NCBI GenBank assembly: GCA_003242275.1 | Contig: QGUX01000206.1 | Span: 1-6,364 of the forward strand | Length of the DNA: 6,364 nucleotides | From: Pseudomonadota bacterium | Lineage (GTDB): Bacteria > Pseudomonadota > Gammaproteobacteria > Steroidobacterales > Steroidobacteraceae | Direction of reading: 5' to 3' | In this document: one piece after another, positions 5,524-6,364 of the stretch | Layout: the number at the start of each line of letters is the position of its first letter | How positions within the stretch are numbered: the first letter of the stretch is position 1 | Position numbers and translations under genes: made by a program | Notes under the pieces: model-generated | Told to the model about the DNA's origin: nothing | Seen by the model: only the letters and a program-made list of their open reading frames with translations | Databases searched by the model: none

Positions 5524-6364
5524 CCCTCGCCGTTCCAGTCGAAGCCGTCGCGGCTGATCAGCGAGGTGGCCGCCGATGGGCCCCAGCTTCCGGCCGTGTA
5601 CTGCCGGGGCGCGCGGTCATGCGCCTGCCAGCCCTCGCGGATGGGATCGATCCAGCGCCACGCCGCATCCAGCTCGTCGCGCCGCATGAACAGTGTCAGG
5701 TTGCCCTTGATGATGTCGGTGAGCAGCCGCTCGTAGGCATCGAGCTGCCGCACCTTGAAGCTCTCGACCAGGTCCAGTGACAGGTTCACCGGCTTGAGCA
5801 GCATGGTTTCGCCCGGGCTCTTGGCCTGCACCGTCAACGTGATCGCATCCCGGGGCGAGAGCAAAATGGTCAGGCGGTTCGGATGCTGCCCCACCGTGGT
5901 CTGGAAGATCCGGTGGGGCACGTCCTCGAAGGTCATCACGATCTCGGAGAGCTTTTCCTGCAGCCGCTTGCCGGTGCGCAGGTAGAAGGGCACGCCGGCC
6001 CAGCGCCAGGTATCGATCTCGGCCTTCAGTGCAACGAAGGTTTCGGTGGTGGAGCCGGGCGGAACCCCCTCCTCCTCCAGGTACCCGCGCACCGGCTGCC
6101 CGCCCACGGCGCCGGCCTTGTACTGGCCGCGCACGGTCTTCGCCAGCACGTCGGCCCCGGCGATGGGCCTGAGCGCGCGCAGCACCTTCAGCTTCTCGTC
6201 GCGCATGGCGTCCGGATCGCTGGAAGTGGGCGGTTCCATCGCGATGATGCACAACAGCTGCAACAGGTGGTTCTGCACCATGTCGCGCAGCGCGCCGGTC
6301 TGGTCATAGAACGGCCCGCGCCCTTCCATACCCAGCGTTTCGGCCACCGTGATCTGCACGTGGC
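5520..6364 (-). CDS. zwf: Glucose-6-phosphate dehydrogenase, C-terminal part (cut by window end)
   Basis: This is the last 281 residues of the NADP-dependent enzyme that oxidises glucose 6-phosphate to 6-phosphogluconolactone. The gene enters from the right edge in an open frame, and the first whole residues (HVQITVAE) are a family-conserved strand, so roughly the first 200 residues (most of the NAD(P)-binding Rossmann domain and the substrate-binding RIDHYLGKE region) are outside the window. Visible C-terminal-domain landmarks are [40 protein letters not shown], the WRWIDPI block, and the terminal YTAGSWGP. The sequence shows no frameshift or stop in this part. The stop codon overlaps the start of pgl by 4 bases, so substrate flow passes directly from this enzyme to its genetic neighbour. 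The true start and promoter cannot be seen. Confidence 0.96.
   Translation of the reverse strand, partial: HVQITVAETLGMEGRGPFYDQTGALRDMVQNHLLQLLCIIAMEPPTSSDPDAMRDEKLKVLRALRPIAGADVLAKTVRGQYKAGAVGGQPVRGYLEEEGVPPGSTTETFVALKAEIDTWRWAGVPFYLRTGKRLQEKLSEIVMTFEDVPHRIFQTTVGQHPNRLTILLSPRDAITLTVQAKSPGETMLLKPVNLSLDLVESFKVRQLDAYERLLTDIIKGNLTLFMRRDELDAAWRWIDPIREGWQAHDRAPRQYTAGSWGPSAATSLISRDGFDWNGEG

Noticed and set aside
1..6364. Search for CRISPR repeats, tRNA, rRNA, riboswitch, insertion-sequence ends or attachment sites
   Set aside because: No regularly spaced repeats, no cloverleaf-like sequence, no transposase or integrase frame, and no paired terminal repeats were seen by eye.

Overview
This is a GC-rich chromosomal window, apparently from a proteobacterium. 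GC-biased third codon positions, Tat, Sec and lipoprotein export signals, and a zwf-pgl pair all fit. A gammaproteobacterium is my best guess, but no rRNA or other marker is present to prove it. I see no mobile element, tRNA, rRNA or CRISPR array. Six complete genes and one gene cut by the window end fill almost all of it.

Left part, plus strand. A 207-base leader with a short inverted repeat precedes a small predicted lipoprotein of unknown function (208-744), which ends in a strong hairpin. A 530-residue Tat-exported non-heme iron dioxygenase of the carotenoid/lignostilbene cleavage family follows (875-2467). It keeps all four iron-ligand histidines, and also a Tyr and a Lys that I align from memory to the phenol-binding pair of lignostilbene dioxygenases.

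Middle. The dioxygenase converges, with only 13 bases between, on a minus-strand short-chain dehydrogenase/reductase (SDR, 2481-3287). The SDR in turn diverges from a small plus-strand membrane protein of the GlsB/YeaQ/YmgE family (3395-3658), which ends in a clear intrinsic-type terminator.

Right part, minus strand, read from the right edge. The C-terminal part of glucose-6-phosphate dehydrogenase (zwf, running off the window) overlaps 6-phosphogluconolactonase (pgl) by 4 bases. Together they carry out the first two steps of the oxidative pentose phosphate/Entner-Doudoroff route, making NADPH and 6-phosphogluconate. Beyond them lies a Sec-exported protein of unknown function with two related halves (3749-4714), whose ribosome-binding region contains eight consecutive G residues.

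I do not see a multi-gene undescribed system. The most interesting items are individual: the exported stilbene-type cleavage oxygenase, the duplicated exported protein with its G tract, an SDR whose usual active-site Asn appears to be Met, and the orphan lipoprotein.
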